Assembly: GCF_000003815.2 (NCBI RefSeq)
Contig: NC_049987.1
Location: 17,837,959-17,897,958, forward strand
Source: Branchiostoma floridae
Lineage: Eukaryota; Chordata; Leptocardii; Amphioxiformes; Branchiostomatidae
DNA: 60,000 bases
Direction of reading: 5' to 3'
In this document: one piece after another, positions 22,840-33,875 of the stretch
How positions within the stretch are numbered: position 1 is the stretch's first letter
Layout: each line of letters begins with the position of its first letter
The notes under the pieces: model-generated
Database searches by the model: none
Seen by the model: only the letters and a program-made list of their open reading frames with translations
Told to the model about the DNA's origin: nothing
Position numbers and translations under genes: made by a program

Positions 22840-24360
22840 AGTGACCGTAGGTAACATAGTCTGTGACGTCGGTCTGGTATATGTTGGTTGTTTTGTCTTC
22901 TTTGGTGTGTGACGTTGTGCTTATATCCTATATGATTCTTTTCATGGTGTTAGATATATCGTTGTATCTAAAGTTGCCTAATATTTCTGTGTCATGTGAA
23001 TCTTACTAAACAGGTATGGATTGTGAGATAACATGTGGCCAAAGTCAAAAAGATATGGTGACGATAAGTTACCGGATGGTCTACTCTAATACACAGGCAC
23101 ATTCACACACAGACACACCTACAAGACCGACAGGCAGACTGACAAACGCACCAAGTATTAACATGTTTCTGTTATGGACGTAATAAGTATGAAGCACGGA
23201 ATAGGACCTTGATGTTTCTTAGTCGAAGTCCGGGAATATAATATGGCTAAACTTCATTTGGGACGAGAATTCTTACACGCTTCATTGCAAACGGCGACAG
23301 GAGGTATTTGATTGACAGGGTCATTAGTGGAACATTAGATGTCGGTTCCCATGTCCCACATACGATAACACACAGCTGTTGATGATGAACTGTGCGATAA
23401 GTTTTTAACTAGTGTGAAGCCATAAGGTAGCATGACACAGTGTTAATGGGTGAATCCCGGGGTCCATGATGCTGGTACATAAAGTAGTACGGATAAACTT
23501 GTTGAATAAGAGGTAGAAAGCAAACGCGCGTAAAATTCTTGCACATATCGCGCATCTGCTTAACTATACCCAATTACCTCAACGGGCACCATATGCAGAC
23601 ATGGGCCAATACACTGTGAAACGTACAATTTGCAGGGGTGATTTCTGAAATTATTACATACATAATAAAAACAGCTGCCGAAAAAATAAAACACCTTGCA
23701 TCATCGTCCAACTATGTGTAGAGAACCTGCCAAACCACAAACGTATGCGACAACGGGAACATGCAGATATAGATGCGAACGCGCGTTACATTGACGACCA
23801 GAGAACATCACGCATCTGCTTGCAATATCTCAAATACAGCATGACCCATATACAGGGGATCTGGACTAATACACCGAAAGATGAACATTTTGTAGGGGTG
23901 TTATTTTTATTGCGTCCCTAATAAAACCAACTGCCGCAAAAACAAAAAAAAAAAAAACAACGTGCATCATCGTCAACCTCAGTGCAGATGACCTGCCAAA
24001 CAACGTACGTATGCGACAACGGGAACATGCAGATACCGATGCGAACGCGAATAACTTTGACGATCAGGTAACACCACGCATCTGCTTGACAAATTCCAAT
24101 GACACCATGACCCACATACAGAGGATCTGGACCAAAACACCGCAAGACGAACAAATTGTAGGGGTGTTATTTTTATAAAATTCATAAGAAAACCACCTGC
24201 CGCAAAAAAAAGTTCACGTGCATCATCGTCAACCTCAGTACAAAGGACCTGCCAAACCACATAGAATTCAGACAACGGGAACATACAGATACAGCTGCGA
24301 ACGCGCGTAAACGTGACAAAACTAAAAGTCTGTCGACCAGAGGGTCTGGTCACAGACTAA
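22840..24360 (+). mobile_element. Element E1: non-autonomous transposon with covarying subterminal repeats
   Basis: E1 is 1521 bases and is absent from the paralogous site in copy A (about 19738, 'gtaagaa' joined to 'ttagg'). The left end reads CAAGTGACCGTAGGTAACAT, then AGTCTGTGAC (22858-22867). The right end has a stem-loop GACCAGA-GGG-TCTGGTC (24335-24351) overlapping GTCACAGACT (24349-24358), the exact complement, and stops at CTAA with a T following. It is related throughout to E2. There are no transposase motifs. The CTAA|T end and the hairpin recall Helitrons, but the left end does not begin TC, so the class is left open. Confidence 0.75.
23525..24310. repeat. Tandem array inside E1, about 260-base unit
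   Basis: CAACGGGAAC begins at 23751, 24017 and 24273, giving periods of 266 and 256. A more diverged partial unit precedes them. Each unit contains 'gcatctgcttg', 'tgtaggggtg', an A-run and 'gcatcatcgtcaacc'. The long minus-strand frames here are by-products of the array. Confidence 0.85.
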
Positions 24361-24917
24361 TTAGGATATAAAAAGTTTATGTTAACTACTAGTAAAAGGG
24401 GGACAAATTTACCGTGGACTAGCTCATGTGTAGCTCGTGTTAAGGGCATGCCACCGCCGTGGTAAGCTTATTTGTCGGTAGGCCTCGGAACAGAAGCCTT
24501 CGTGCAACCCCTCCTATCGGACCAGTCCATATCAGTCTAGGGGTGGGGTGAGCATATACTGTCGTATGAAAGTGTCAGATATGCAGCAATTAGATAAAAA
24601 AATAGATGTTTGAAGTCTCGGTGTACTATGGAGAAAAAAGTCTTATGAAAACGCGGTTAGTAAGTAAAAAGAAATAATAAAAGAAAAAAAATTAAATCGC
24701 ATGTAAATTACTAGTACAATATATAACCGTTAATGGAATCTTCCTTTTGTATGCACTGTATACTTGATAAGGTGTTTGTCAAGTTTTTGTGTCGGGCAAA
24801 GCACTGTGTCGGAACTTAGGTGAGAAAATGTATTTTCTTTTATTTTCTGTCAGTCAATTAATATTCACGTCATAAGGACTTTTGAACGAAACCGTCTTAC
24901 GTTAGATACCTTGGCGG

Positions 24918-26752
24918 GTCTGTTAAAAAATTTTCTATGGCCCTCCCCCCGCCCCCCAAAAATTTTCAATGGCCCTCCCCCCGAAATTTTTCCTTACCTT
25001 TTCCATTACATACACTGTGTATCATTAAATAATATAACGTTAGCAACAATAATACTAGCGGTAGTGTTGTTTGAACGGGACGACGATCGGGGTGTCAAGA
25101 CTCACGCGTCATTACAATTTACGCACGTTGGAGTCCTGCTGGGGCATATCTCTCCCAAAGTTTTACAACAGCCGACTTTTCATTTTGATGGCATGTATAC
25201 AAACATGTAGCACTTGATCTTGTTACACTCGCACTGCAGTGGTTATAAGACTTACATACAGTCAAACCTGTATTAGCATATAGGGGCCACCTCTACAGAG
25301 GGGCCACCTGTCCATAGTGGCCACTTTTTGTCGGTCCCTTGGGTATTTTATCTACAAGTTACCACCTCTATACAGAGGCACCTGTCTATAGTGGCCAAAT
25401 TTGTCCGGTCCCTTGAGTGGCCGCTATAGACAGGTTTGACTGTACTCTGATATCACTTCTCCGATAGACGTGAAAAAAGTCTTACTGGGAACGTTAGGCA
25501 AGATCTCGAAACTGAGCGCTTGAACTTTCCGCCAGACCGACGGCTAAGTCTAGGGGGTCCGGGGAATGCTCCCCGGGAAATTTGACATTTTTGACCCTCC
25601 GTAATTAAAACGCAATTTCCCGCATTCTGTTAGGAAAAAAAATGTTAAAGTAAACGTGGATTTTATGCCTCCATATCAACGCAGAGAAAAGCGGGTGGGG
25701 GAGGGGCGATTCCACGGCGATCTTTTCCACAACACATATGTACGATATTTACACAAAAGAAAATAAATTGATCTTGTAGTTGGAACAGACTTGAGTACAT
25801 TTTAATGATATCGTTACTAAACCCGCTTCAAAACCTATTCCAAAACGGGAGTTATTTCGGCCAACCAACAAACTTGACGAAAACTTTTCGCGCCATCATG
25901 ATTACGTCACATGCAGCAGAGCGGCCCGCTGTCACGACAGTAAACAATATTCGTAATGTCTTTTATTATATCCCGTTGACGCCCGTGAACCATTCCGTTT
26001 ACAAAAAGCCGATGCACGCAGGATTGATATTGATACCATAGTCTTCGTAATCTTCGTGCGAACATGGAATCACACGAGAGGCGGCTGTAGCAAAATTCGT
26101 ATGGGGAGGGCGAACTATATTGACATAATCCTTGCGGGTCCGGGGGCATGCTCCCCCGGGAAAATTTTGAAATCTTGACTATCAGAAACGATCTTTCCTA
26201 AATTTTTATAGGCAAAATTTGCTGGCAGGCTAAGCTTAGTTAAATAGCCTTTCTAGTATAACTTCACATGGTTTTAGCTTATTAATATTGAGGGCGACGA
26301 GAGCTCCCAACGCATTTTCACGAATTCGAGCGCCCAAGGCACGAGCCGTCTCAAGGTAGGTCTGGAAAAATGTTTCAATTTGGACCCTCTGAAACACGAT
26401 TTTCTGCATTTTGAGGGATAAACTTTGCTGGTAGACTAGGCTAAATGTAATGACATTTCTGTCTGATTTTTTGATGGCGACGAGCGCCGGAGCGTCCTGG
26501 GCACCGGAGGCGCAAGCCATCGCAATGGACGTCCAGAGAAAAATCGAAATCTTGACCATCTGAAACTTCATTTCCTGCATTTTAAGGGCACATTTTTCTT
26601 GTATTTATTAAGGCCCCTCAGGCAATTTTTTTCAATGGCCCTCCCCCCGGCTCAAAAAAATTTCGATGGCCCTCCCCCCAGGCCAAAAAAAAATTTCAAT
26701 GGCCCTCCCCCCTAGGCACCAGCCCCCCCCCCCCGATAAATATCGTCAAGTC
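24918..26752. mobile_element. Composite insertion in duplication copy B
   Basis: Copy A runs uninterrupted from 'gataccttggcg' to 'cttagatgac' across this point. The insert has matching ends made of the block 'tggccctccccccg' with 'aaatttt', two to three times at the left (24939-24995) and three times at the right (26635-26715), in direct orientation. It contains the MITE at 25259-25442, and several diverged units with 'gaccctctgaaac' and 'ctgcattttgaggg' (25590-25640, 26180-26230, 26385-26440, 26560-26600). A 114-codon minus frame at 26236-26580 runs through those units and is not considered a gene. Confidence 0.65.
25259..25442. mobile_element. TA-flanked MITE (CAGTCAAACCTGT ends)
   Basis: The 184-base element has exact inverted ends CAGTCAAACCTGT / ACAGGTTTGACTG and a TA on each side (25257-25258, 25443-25444), which fits Tc1/mariner-type targeting. 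The interior repeats 'tatagtggccac'. Related fragments appear near 13780 and 15100. Confidence 0.85.
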
Positions 26753-27118
26753 CCTTAGATGACTGTTAAATTCTTGCAAGGTGCTAATCTGACGAACTCC
26801 TTGTTTGTATATTTTTACTCTACATTATCACCTTGGAGATCTCGTCCAAGTGATGAAAACTACATTTGGATGCTTTGAAATTATTTGATAAGTTAAATGC
26901 AGCCGGAATTGTACAAGGTACAAAGTCTGGCACCTACATGTAACATGTATGGTATGTCTAAGGTATTACTACGTACTTGGCGCTTCAAATTCCAACCTTT
27001 AACATTTATATATCGTGGAATTGTTAGGCAGATAACCTCCGGCTTGTTTGCATATTCTCGATAATCTTGAATCATCTCTTTACATGTATGTCAGTAAACT
27101 TTAACTTAGTTCTCTTAT

Positions 27119-27179
27119 TAGGCTATGTAAATATATTTATACTAATAACTTATCAGTATAAATATATTTACATAGCCTA
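27119..27179. repeat. Perfect 25-base-pair hairpin
   Basis: Two exactly complementary 25-base arms (27119-27143 and 27155-27179, beginning TAGGCTATG and ending CATAGCCTA) are separated by an 11-base loop. It lies about 55 bases beyond the end of the segmental duplication. It is AT-rich. It could be a tiny foldback transposon or a young snap-back duplication; an RNA hairpin is possible but unsupported. Confidence 0.85.
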
Positions 27180-28785
27180 GACTTTAGACTTTAAACTTGT
27201 GACGATAGGTAGTCGAGAGGGGGAAACATGGGCATTTTATCTTCGACCTGAGGTGTGTTGGTCAACTGTCAAAAGTCATTGACTGTCAAATGCTCACTTC
27301 TTTCTACTTAAAAGGGGAAGGGACTCTAACTAAATGATTCTAAAATGTCTTCGTAGATTTTATTTCGCGACCAACAGCTTTGATCACAGTTCTCCATTGT
27401 TTTTTCGCCTCGTATCTATTGATTAAAAAAAAAGGATCGTTGTTATGAAATTTGAAGCCACCAAAATATTTGTTTCTCCTCGTACTACAATGTGTGGTCA
27501 CTGTGGTGGATATCGAAATGCGCAATAATTAGACGTATCTATTAAGAAAAACCCGTGAATTCTTGACTTCCACTGCCGTGTGTTTAACAACTTGTAGTGG
27601 TAGTCCTTCGCTACAAGGTTTTTGTGGTGATTGGGGTAAATTTGAATCTTGAGACTGGTTACCAAACAGTTTGGTGTGTTTATGTAAGGAATAATGTCAT
27701 TGGTTAATACACCCATGCCCTACTTCTTAACCGTACATGAAACTGGATTAATTTGACCTCGGTTTTTTTTTTCAACAAATCCCAAGGTCTTTTACCTGTT
27801 GTCCGTGTCCTTGATTACTTTCGCCAGAATGGCAAGGTTATATGTTTTGGGTAGAGACATGGTGTTGTGTCTCTTTTTGTGGGTTAGCAGCATATAAGTA
27901 GAGTAGTCTTAGATTGGGATGGAATAACATGATATGTGTTTCGTGAAACTCTAGTTCACATAAAGTTGGTTATATAACGTCAGATGTTGTATTTTTTTCA
28001 ACAGATTTCCATGTTTGAGCCATGAAAAGCTTGTACAAAGTACGAATAGCGCTATAGTGTACAAATTGACCTCGATTTTCTTCCAGTTGTCTGCTGACAA
28101 CGCCCCCTTTCCCTGTCATTCAAACGTTACGTTGTATATCACAGTATGTCAATACGCCATTTAAGTTCATATTACTGTAGTTATAGACCTTAGACAATAG
28201 GAGTAGTGTATCAATTGGTGCATTATTTTTGCCTTTAGTAAAAAAAAGTCAAGCCGAGAAATATTTTTGCCTTACATTGCCGTACAATGTACAAATGCCG
28301 TTTCTTTTTCTTTATTCTTTATTTCAGGTACAAAATAAAAACCCATAGATACACGAAAGATTGCGCATACATATATATAACGTTAGATTAAAAACATCTA
28401 TCTTTACAATAGGCCATATCAGTTGCGGAAAAAGTGTTTCTATAGTACATTTTGCAGTATGTCATTAAGTTTGCGACAGTTAATGCGTTCGCGGTTTTCG
28501 CGTTGACCGCTTCACCACGAACTCAAAGCCATCACGAAATTTTTGTTTGTTCTCTCTACTGCCAGCCTATCCCCTTGTCTAATAGTTACACATACGTTCT
28601 AAACGGTGTTTGTTAGAAGCGACTGTTACGGTGAACGAGTACGAATACTAACAAAGCACAAGTTAAACACAGGTCAGATTTTTGAACATAAAATACATTG
28701 TTCGATACTTATGTTGACTTTTTAATGATATCGTTACTATCATTATTGCTATTTAGATATCCATAGCTGACGACACAGACGTCAC
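27180..28785. other. Intergenic, nothing recognised
   Basis: About 1.6 kb upstream of the MSP130-like gene. No supported ORF, RNA gene or clear core promoter motif was found. Confidence 0.4.
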
Positions 28786-28791
28786 AACGAC

Positions 28792-31700
28792 ATGGCTTTT
28801 GCTGTATTGATGATGATGGCAGCTGCAGTGCTCCCAAATTCCGCTAGGAGCGCCATCACGTTGAGTCCGATGGGCTCGACCTACCTGCCGTACGGATTTG
28901 ATCCGGCAGGGGCGCCGCTGTACGGTATGGGTGACCGTGGGGCCGTAGAACAACTGACGTATGACGCTGATAACTATCACATCTACACTGTTGGTAAGTA
29001 GTGCAAGATAGATGAAACACACAATACTATATGACCTATATTATTACACTCACGCTATAGTATTGAGTGCAAGTCAAAAACTACGTTTACCTTTTTTTTC
29101 CTAGCATTAACATAATACTATAGCATTAGACTCCGGCCTTAGTATTATGTGGGAGTAAACAAAATGCCAATATTTGCCATATACAGCTATTATGCAAACA
29201 CAGCCTTTAGCTTTGATTGGTCCGTGATAGAAGAAGAAATAAAAAAGAACATACCAGAAAAAACAATACGTTTTTTCCCATCAGTGGAAGCATAAATGTA
29301 TTAGCTTTATCTAAAAAAACGGCAAATGTATGAAATCATGTACAGAGTTTAGGTAGTTTATCTTGTAACTTTATCGGAATCAAATATACGTTTGGTGTAC
29401 CATAAAGGTGCACGCATCTCTAAGAAACTGATCCTGCTTTCTACACAGGTGAAGCCCGGATTCTAAATGTCATTGACATCTCCGACCCCAAGAACGCCGC
29501 ACTGGTGTACCAGCTACAGCTGCCAGGTGGCGCAACAGACGTAGATTCCTGTGGTCGCTTTGTGGCGGTGTCCATTCATGACGATTTCAAAGTGCTACCA
29601 GGAACAGTGCTAATCTACAGCATGTACGACACAACCAGGAAAAACATGACACTGCTTCATCAAATACAGGGTAAACGCAGTTATTGATTTTTTTTCAATT
29701 TTATTATGAAATTTAGAGTGATAAAGCTCAAGCCATTGTTGTAAAACCAATATTGTAAAATGTTTTTTTGTTCTATTCATCATCGTTCGGCTGTAGCGCA
29801 GGCGACTGTAAGCCTTCTCCAGTTCCGCCTATCGGCAGCGAGCTGACGAAGCTGCCTGGGGGTGATCTGGCCGTGATGGTCTCCCATTGTTCTATTAATT
29901 TCTACAAATTTCAATGATTTGATATAAAACCATATGAAGAATGGAAAGTAAGGGAGATTTGAAATATTGCATGCATTCCTTACTGGAAATAGAATAGCTG
30001 CCTGTTTGAATTCGTACAGAGAGATTTCATAATCATTATTATGATATTTTTACGCCTATATTTTTTGCCAACGTTATTTACTACGTAGACAGAGTATTTC
30101 TCGATCTGTTTGTATGGTGTGCCGCCGTAGTGAGTGCAATACACTGTCAATAGGAAGTATGTGGAAAGATGGCCTCAAAGTTTTTACTAGCCAAACAATA
30201 GGACGTAGAGGTCAGAGACGGTAGAACTAGTCGATAATCAGATATGGCAGTCCAGGTCATGGGGTCAATGGTAAGATCTACTTTCTAACGGGGAGATACT
30301 TTTTTTTTTGGTCTGCATATCTGTGGTTTTGCAGTTGTATATTTTCCATATACCAATTCCATATATTTTTCAGTGGGGGCTCTACCAGATATGGTCAAAT
30401 TCACGAAAGACTGCATGACACTGGTGACGTGTAACGAGGGCGAACCTGGCCTTGACGAGTCGGGAAACTTCGTGGATCCCGAGGGATCCGCGAGCGTCAT
30501 CGCCTTCCAATCGGCAAACCTCGGGCAAGAATCGGCACCGACAGTGAGAACTGCAATGTTTCGAAAGTTCGATAGTTTGTAAGTAAAGATGCATTAGTAG
30601 TAGCCTAGAAATGCTTTACACCATTAACGTAATACTGCAGCTTGGCAATGAGTATTCTTTCCCTAAAACGTGCTTTTCATGGTGTAAATTTTTTGACAGA
30701 TAGCAAATGCAGCATGTAGGAATAATTAAATCAGTTTTTTTTTTCACTTTACAGGGCGGAGGAATACAATTCTCGGGGAGTGAGGTGGACTCTTCCCATG
30801 ATTCAGGTTGGGTCAGAGGTCATGGAATTTAACCTTTCCCAAACGCTGGAACCAGAATACGTGGCTTACAATTCGGACGGAAGCAAAGCCTACATAGCGC
30901 TACAGGTAGGATCACAATTGAACTTGAATTGATGACTATCATCTAGCTATTGTCTTCTTTTCGTGTGTCTGCTTGATAGCACCTAACTTGGTTAGGTGCT
31001 ATCATGCATACTATGACGTCATTATCACAGCCGCCATATTGCTCGGTTAAATGAGTAATACTCAGAACTGTGAATGTGTTTGCGTGTGATAAATATCAGA
31101 CTGTTAGTAAATACATAGATTATAGATACTGATTTGTTAGGAAACCACAATGTATGACGTATAGCCAAACCCACAACCTTACCCAAAATACAAATATTTG
31201 GCGGCCTTATCCTATAGGCCAAACCTCTAACTGCAAAACTATCATTGGTTAAAATGTTTACTGCAATGCGCCGTCATTGGTGTTATAATCACGTGAGTAC
31301 AAACACCTTAGATCTAGGAGACGTCATGACGCAGCATGGTAGTTACCGTTCTGACTTCCATGCTTATTTTCTTTGTAGGAAAACAATGCTATTGCTGTAT
31401 TGGACATGGCTACGGCAACATTTGACGACATTTATCCGCTGGGGTCTAAGTACTGGGGTACAGCCAGCATTGATACAAGTCACGAAGACGGAGGTACAGC
31501 ACTCCATATACTCTTACGTTACATGTAAAAAATACATATCTAATACTATCAATACTACGACTAATGCTACTACTACTACTAAAACCACCACCATTGCTAC
31601 CACTACTCCTTTTACTTCTAGTAACACTACTAAATACTTCTTCTACTACTTCTGCTGCTACTACCGCCACTGCTGACTAGAACATTGTCTTGCGCGAAAA

Positions 31701-33680
31701 GGAAAAACAGTATGCTCTGTGTAAATGTACCGACGACATTATTATTTCCACACGTTTATAATGATACTAAAATAAGTATCTATTCCTACAATTTTTGTGG
31801 GTGTAAAAATTGAATACTTGCCTTTCTGAGTCACTGGCTATAAGAAAGTTTACGTTGTATTTCAAATGTATCAACAGGCATATTGATGCGAGACTGGCCC
31901 ATATACAGTTTATACCAGCCAGACAGCATGCGAACGTTCAGTCATAGGGGCAGGAACTACATCCTGACGGCAAATGAGGGGGACGGTGTGGAGAGAGTGC
32001 CTCCAAACGCAACGGTGTCAACAGACGAACTAAAAGGGACGGAACTAATAGAAAGTACGAAATGTCGCAGTATAACGATATATGGTGACTGTTTTGCTGT
32101 ATGTATTTAAAAGACAATTACTATTCGTTGTCTTTCACAATTATCCCGTAAGACAATGTCATTTTTTTCTGGGGAAAGCTTTACTAATCTGGGCTAAAGT
32201 TTCTACTTCTGTTATCGTGGTCTCTAACTAGATGCATCAAAGCCAATCAGAGAGTCGGATTTTTCTGACGGAAAAATGAGAAGATTTTCTGATCGGCTGC
32301 CAGCTGGTTATAAGTCAAGTCACCTACGTTATAAACTCTGTCCACTTTAGTAGACCCCCCCCCCCCCCCCGTACATTGTACATGTACAGGCTGCGGGTTA
32401 GAATTTGCCTAGATTAGTGCGTCGTACTTGGTCATGAACTTGAAATTGAATGAAGCATTTGTATCTTTATACAGGGTCTCTTGTCTCACGTAACCTGAAG
32501 TCGCAGCGAGTTCAGAAGGCGCTGAATCTCACAAGTCAGCTCGGTTGTGCTGTTTTCAGTTCTATAGATGGTCTGGATCCAGAAAATCCCGATAAATACT
32601 CATCACTCCACCTATTCGGGGGCCGAGGATTCTCTGTGTGGGACGCAGACGACCTGAGCCTTGTGTGGGACAGCGGAGACGGTGTTGAGCGTATGGTGGC
32701 CAAACACTACCCGAGCATATTCAACTCGGACTACTACGAAGAATTTTTCAACAGCACGCCTGCTGCGAGGTTCGATCACAGATCCTGCAAAAAGGTACAC
32801 ATATATTTAAAAAAAATCTTGTACTAAAAAGGTAATCTGTCCTCAGCTGTTGTGGTATTATCCAATTCAAAAATTCAAAGTCGCAAGTGCAGTTTGATGT
32901 ACTGTGGGTAATGGTCAAAGTTTAAGGCCTCTGGCATATAGACAAAGAATGCTCTCGGGCACTAGAATTTGACATTTACTTACAATGCCTTACGCTCCAC
33001 ATGCGCACTTAAAAAACTTTGAGTTGGCTTTTTGGTAAAGAACAAGAAGTAAGAATTAAGATGAACACAAGTAACAAGGCCAAAGGGTATAGATTATCTT
33101 GTAGTTAACCGTACTTGTATGTATACGGCAATGGAGGTAGAATATTGATTGATAAGAAACTGCAAATATGTATCTCAATGACTCTTTCGTAAAACTTATT
33201 CTCTGGGCCCTGAAAAGGTAATTTTCGGATTTGTGATTATCAAATTCATAGCAAGAAATATTACTTCCGCATTTTCTAGTTTGTTAAGTTGTTTTTGTAC
33301 CGATAGGGCCCGGAGACTGAGTCCCTTGCAATTGGTGAAGTCGACGGCAAAACTGCATTTTTCGTCGGAAACGAGCGGTCCTCGACAATCCTGGTTTACT
33401 CCCTAGCGGACGAAGACATCATTACACCCGTTTTCCAAAGTATCCACTTTTCGGGTCGGACTGACCTAACATGGCGACAGGCGTACCAGGACCGTGTGGT
33501 GGGAGATATTGATCCAGAGGATATGAGGTATATGTATACTTAGCCATATGCATAGTAAAAATAAACACACACACACACACACACACCCACACACCCACAC
33601 ACAAACACACAAACACACAAACACACACAAACACACACACACACACACACAAACACACACAACACACACAAACACACACA

Positions 33681-33712
<32 letters not shown>

Positions 33713-33844
33713 ACAACACACACATACACACATGCACGCACACACATGCACACAAACACAAACATACACATGCACACAAACACAAACACACATCCACACA
33801 AACACACATTCACATTCACACACACACACACATGCACACACACA

Positions 33845-33875
<31 letters not shown>

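Larger units (their letters stand above)
22450..27065. repeat. Segmental duplication, copy B (with two insertions)
   Basis: Paralogous to 19340-20716. Two blocks absent from copy A interrupt it: element E1 (22840-24360) and a composite insertion (24918-26752). A 54-base deletion near 24495 removed one of two CAGAA repeats and the sequence between them. Confidence 0.85.

Noticed and set aside
23918-24353. Two long minus-strand frames in the E1 array
   Set aside because: They follow the 260-base tandem unit and contain the same peptide repeated with drift; no domain is visible.
26236-26580. 114-codon minus-strand frame with a hydrophobic start
   Set aside because: It crosses two diverged copies of an internal non-coding repeat in the composite insertion and lacks splice or start context.
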